NCBI GenBank assembly: GCA_020636495.1
Contig: JACJXQ010000008.1
Coordinates: forward strand, 1,426,001-1,490,000
Source: Chitinophagales bacterium
Lineage (GTDB): Bacteria > Bacteroidota > Bacteroidia > Chitinophagales > Chitinophagaceae
Direction: 5' to 3'
DNA: 64,000 nt
Position numbers and translations under genes: made by a program. This document shows positions 63,701 to 64,000 of the stretch, piece by piece. Each line of letters starts with the position of its first letter. The stretch's first letter is position 1. The notes below the pieces were generated by a model. That model did not search any database, was not told the origin of the DNA, and saw nothing but the letters and a program-made list of their open reading frames with translations.

Positions 63701-64000
63701 CTGGAACAGAATAATACGTATAACTTAAAAATAGAGAACGAAGAAATAGTAATTAGTATAGGAGATGTAGAAATAATAGCCGAAGACATTCCGGGCTGGT
63801 CGGTTGCCAATAAAGACAACCTGACAGTAGCGCTGGACATAACAGTAACCCCTGAGTTGCAGGATGAGGGCAATGCCCGCGAACTGGTGAACAGGATACA
63901 ACGTATCCGCAAAGATTCAGGGCTGGAACTTACAGACAGGATAGCCGTACAGGTAGAAGAGTATGAAACATTAAAATCAGCGATAATAAATTTCAGTGAC
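60794..64000 (+). CDS. ileS: Isoleucyl-tRNA synthetase (3' end outside window)
   Basis: 1069 codons to the right edge with no stop, so the gene is incomplete here. Start MAERYAEFKGLNMPSIE. The HIGH region reads GPPSANGMPGIHHVISRT, then RKAGWDTHGLPVELGVEKEL, the editing (CP1) domain with TTPWTLPSN, and KMSKS as NKMSKRVGN. The C-terminal anticodon region is partly present. The HIGH motif varies from the common PHxGH form, a variant I recall from Bacteroidota IleS. Length beyond 1069 residues is expected for this type (~1,100). Essential for charging tRNA-Ile. Confidence 0.95.
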   Translation, partial: MAERYAEFKGLNMPSIEQDLLKRWKDNDIFRKSVDNRNGQEQFVFYEGPPSANGMPGIHHVISRTLKDLVCRYKTMQGFQVKRKAGWDTHGLPVELGVEKELGITKEDIGTKISVEDYNMKCREAVMRYKGEWESITEKMGYWVDMSDPYITFDNKYIETLWWALKELYNKGYLYKSVSIQPYSPAAGTGLSSHELNQPGTYKDVKDTTVVAMFKTVKNERSQMLFDTAGSDEVYFMAWTTTPWTLPSNCGLTVGAKIDYVLVKTFNPYTHQPTNVVLAKALLGKYFKEEGENGDFEGYGADVKLLPWKILTEFKGSEIEGCRYEQLLPYEGNTAEIAGGDPFRIITGDFVTTEDGTGIVHTAPAFGADDYRVGKQNNIGILTMVDKEGKFSDYMGEFSGRYVKDYKNDPDYKDVDVDIAVKLKLSGHAFKVEKYEHSYPHCWRTDKPIVYYPLDAWFIKTTAVKDRMIELNKTINWKPAATGTGRFGNWLENMVDWNLSRSRFWGTPLPVWVSDDGEHVKCIGSIDELIQEMDHANTVLDINQSLDRDNLDLHKPFVDQVILATADGKPMHREPDLIDVWFDSGAMPYAQWHYPFENKHDLKHNFPADFIAEGVDQTRGWFYTLHALGVMLFDNVAYKTVVSNGLVLDKNGNKMSKRVGNVVDPFETIEKYSADATRWYLITNASPWDSMKFDQAGIQEVQRKFFGTLYNTYQFFALYANVDGFTFKERYIPVNERPEIDRWILSELHSLVHRVTDYMNEYEPTQAGRAIEYFLDEQLSNWYVRLCRRRFWKGEYEQDKIAAYQTLYECLETMSFLMAPVAPFFSDWLFTNLNNVTNRYEAQSVHLAEFPQVDDSVIDKDLEERMQLAQDVSSLVLSLRKKENLKVRQPLQKILIPVLNKHMQEQLQLVEELVKNEVNVKEIQYLVETEGFIKKKVKANFKTLGARLGAKMKAAAAAITQMGQSEISELEQNNTYNLKIENEEIVISIGDVEIIAEDIPGWSVANKDNLTVALDITVTPELQDEGNARELVNRIQRIRKDSGLELTDRIAVQVEEYETLKSAIINFSD

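Overview
The window looks like chromosomal DNA of a Bacteroidota bacterium, most likely order Chitinophagales. The evidence is a gldJ-porU-porV type IX secretion (T9SS) locus, several proteins with T9SS type A C-terminal sorting domains, a PID-CTERM-like small protein, an Omp28-type lipoprotein, and promoter sequences of the Bacteroidota form (TAnnTTTG at -7). No Shine-Dalgarno sequences stand out. No rRNA, tRNA, insertion sequence or CRISPR array was found.

Layout. 85-2886 is uvrA (minus strand). 2887-5593 is an accessory patch: three copies of a ~187-bp four-hairpin palindromic element alternate with an 80-codon ORF and an AT-rich gene for a HEPN-motif protein. 5594-14504 holds a secreted protein, a zinc-ribbon membrane protein, an Old Yellow Enzyme gene broken by a one-base frameshift, a thioredoxin-fold protein, an orphan LytS-type histidine kinase, a Trp/Tyr-rich secreted protein, a CbpA/CbpM chaperone pair, a membrane-tethered LuxR regulator, and a DUF4199-VOC pair behind two palindromes. 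14568-25801 is mixed housekeeping: ion channel, lipoprotein, TsdA-like dihaem cytochrome, zapA, lspA, TonB receptor, Omp28-like lipoprotein, rbfA, an FtsX-like permease and argS. 25857-26035 carries a probable independent small RNA. 26159-32145 is a run of three paralogous T9SS cargo genes, the last two sharing an almost identical ~1.1-kb 3' end. 32148-37568 holds murF, a DUF6580 protein and secA. 37837-39157 holds a triple-repeat exported protein and an EGF-like lipoprotein. 39501-46376 is the T9SS locus gldJ/porU/porV. The rest contains an ABC-F ATPase, small conserved-domain proteins, a methyltransferase, an orphan winged-helix domain resembling part of an injection-system ATPase, a TPR-membrane-HTH regulator, a 1259-residue beta-helix T9SS cargo protein with a PID-CTERM-like neighbour, a CHAD protein, and ileS running off the right edge.

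How it fits together. Surface export is the main theme. SecA moves precursors across the inner membrane, LspA processes lipoproteins, GldJ/PorU/PorV belong to the T9SS, and at least five cargo-type proteins (26159, 28132, 30181, 50460, 55187) carry the matching C-terminal signal. The most unusual part is 3.2-5.6 kb. There, long palindromes with conserved loops and compensating stem changes punctuate ORFs of unknown or defence-like character, giving a cassette-like layout I cannot assign to a known system. All functions are inferred by reading; no database search or folding program was run.
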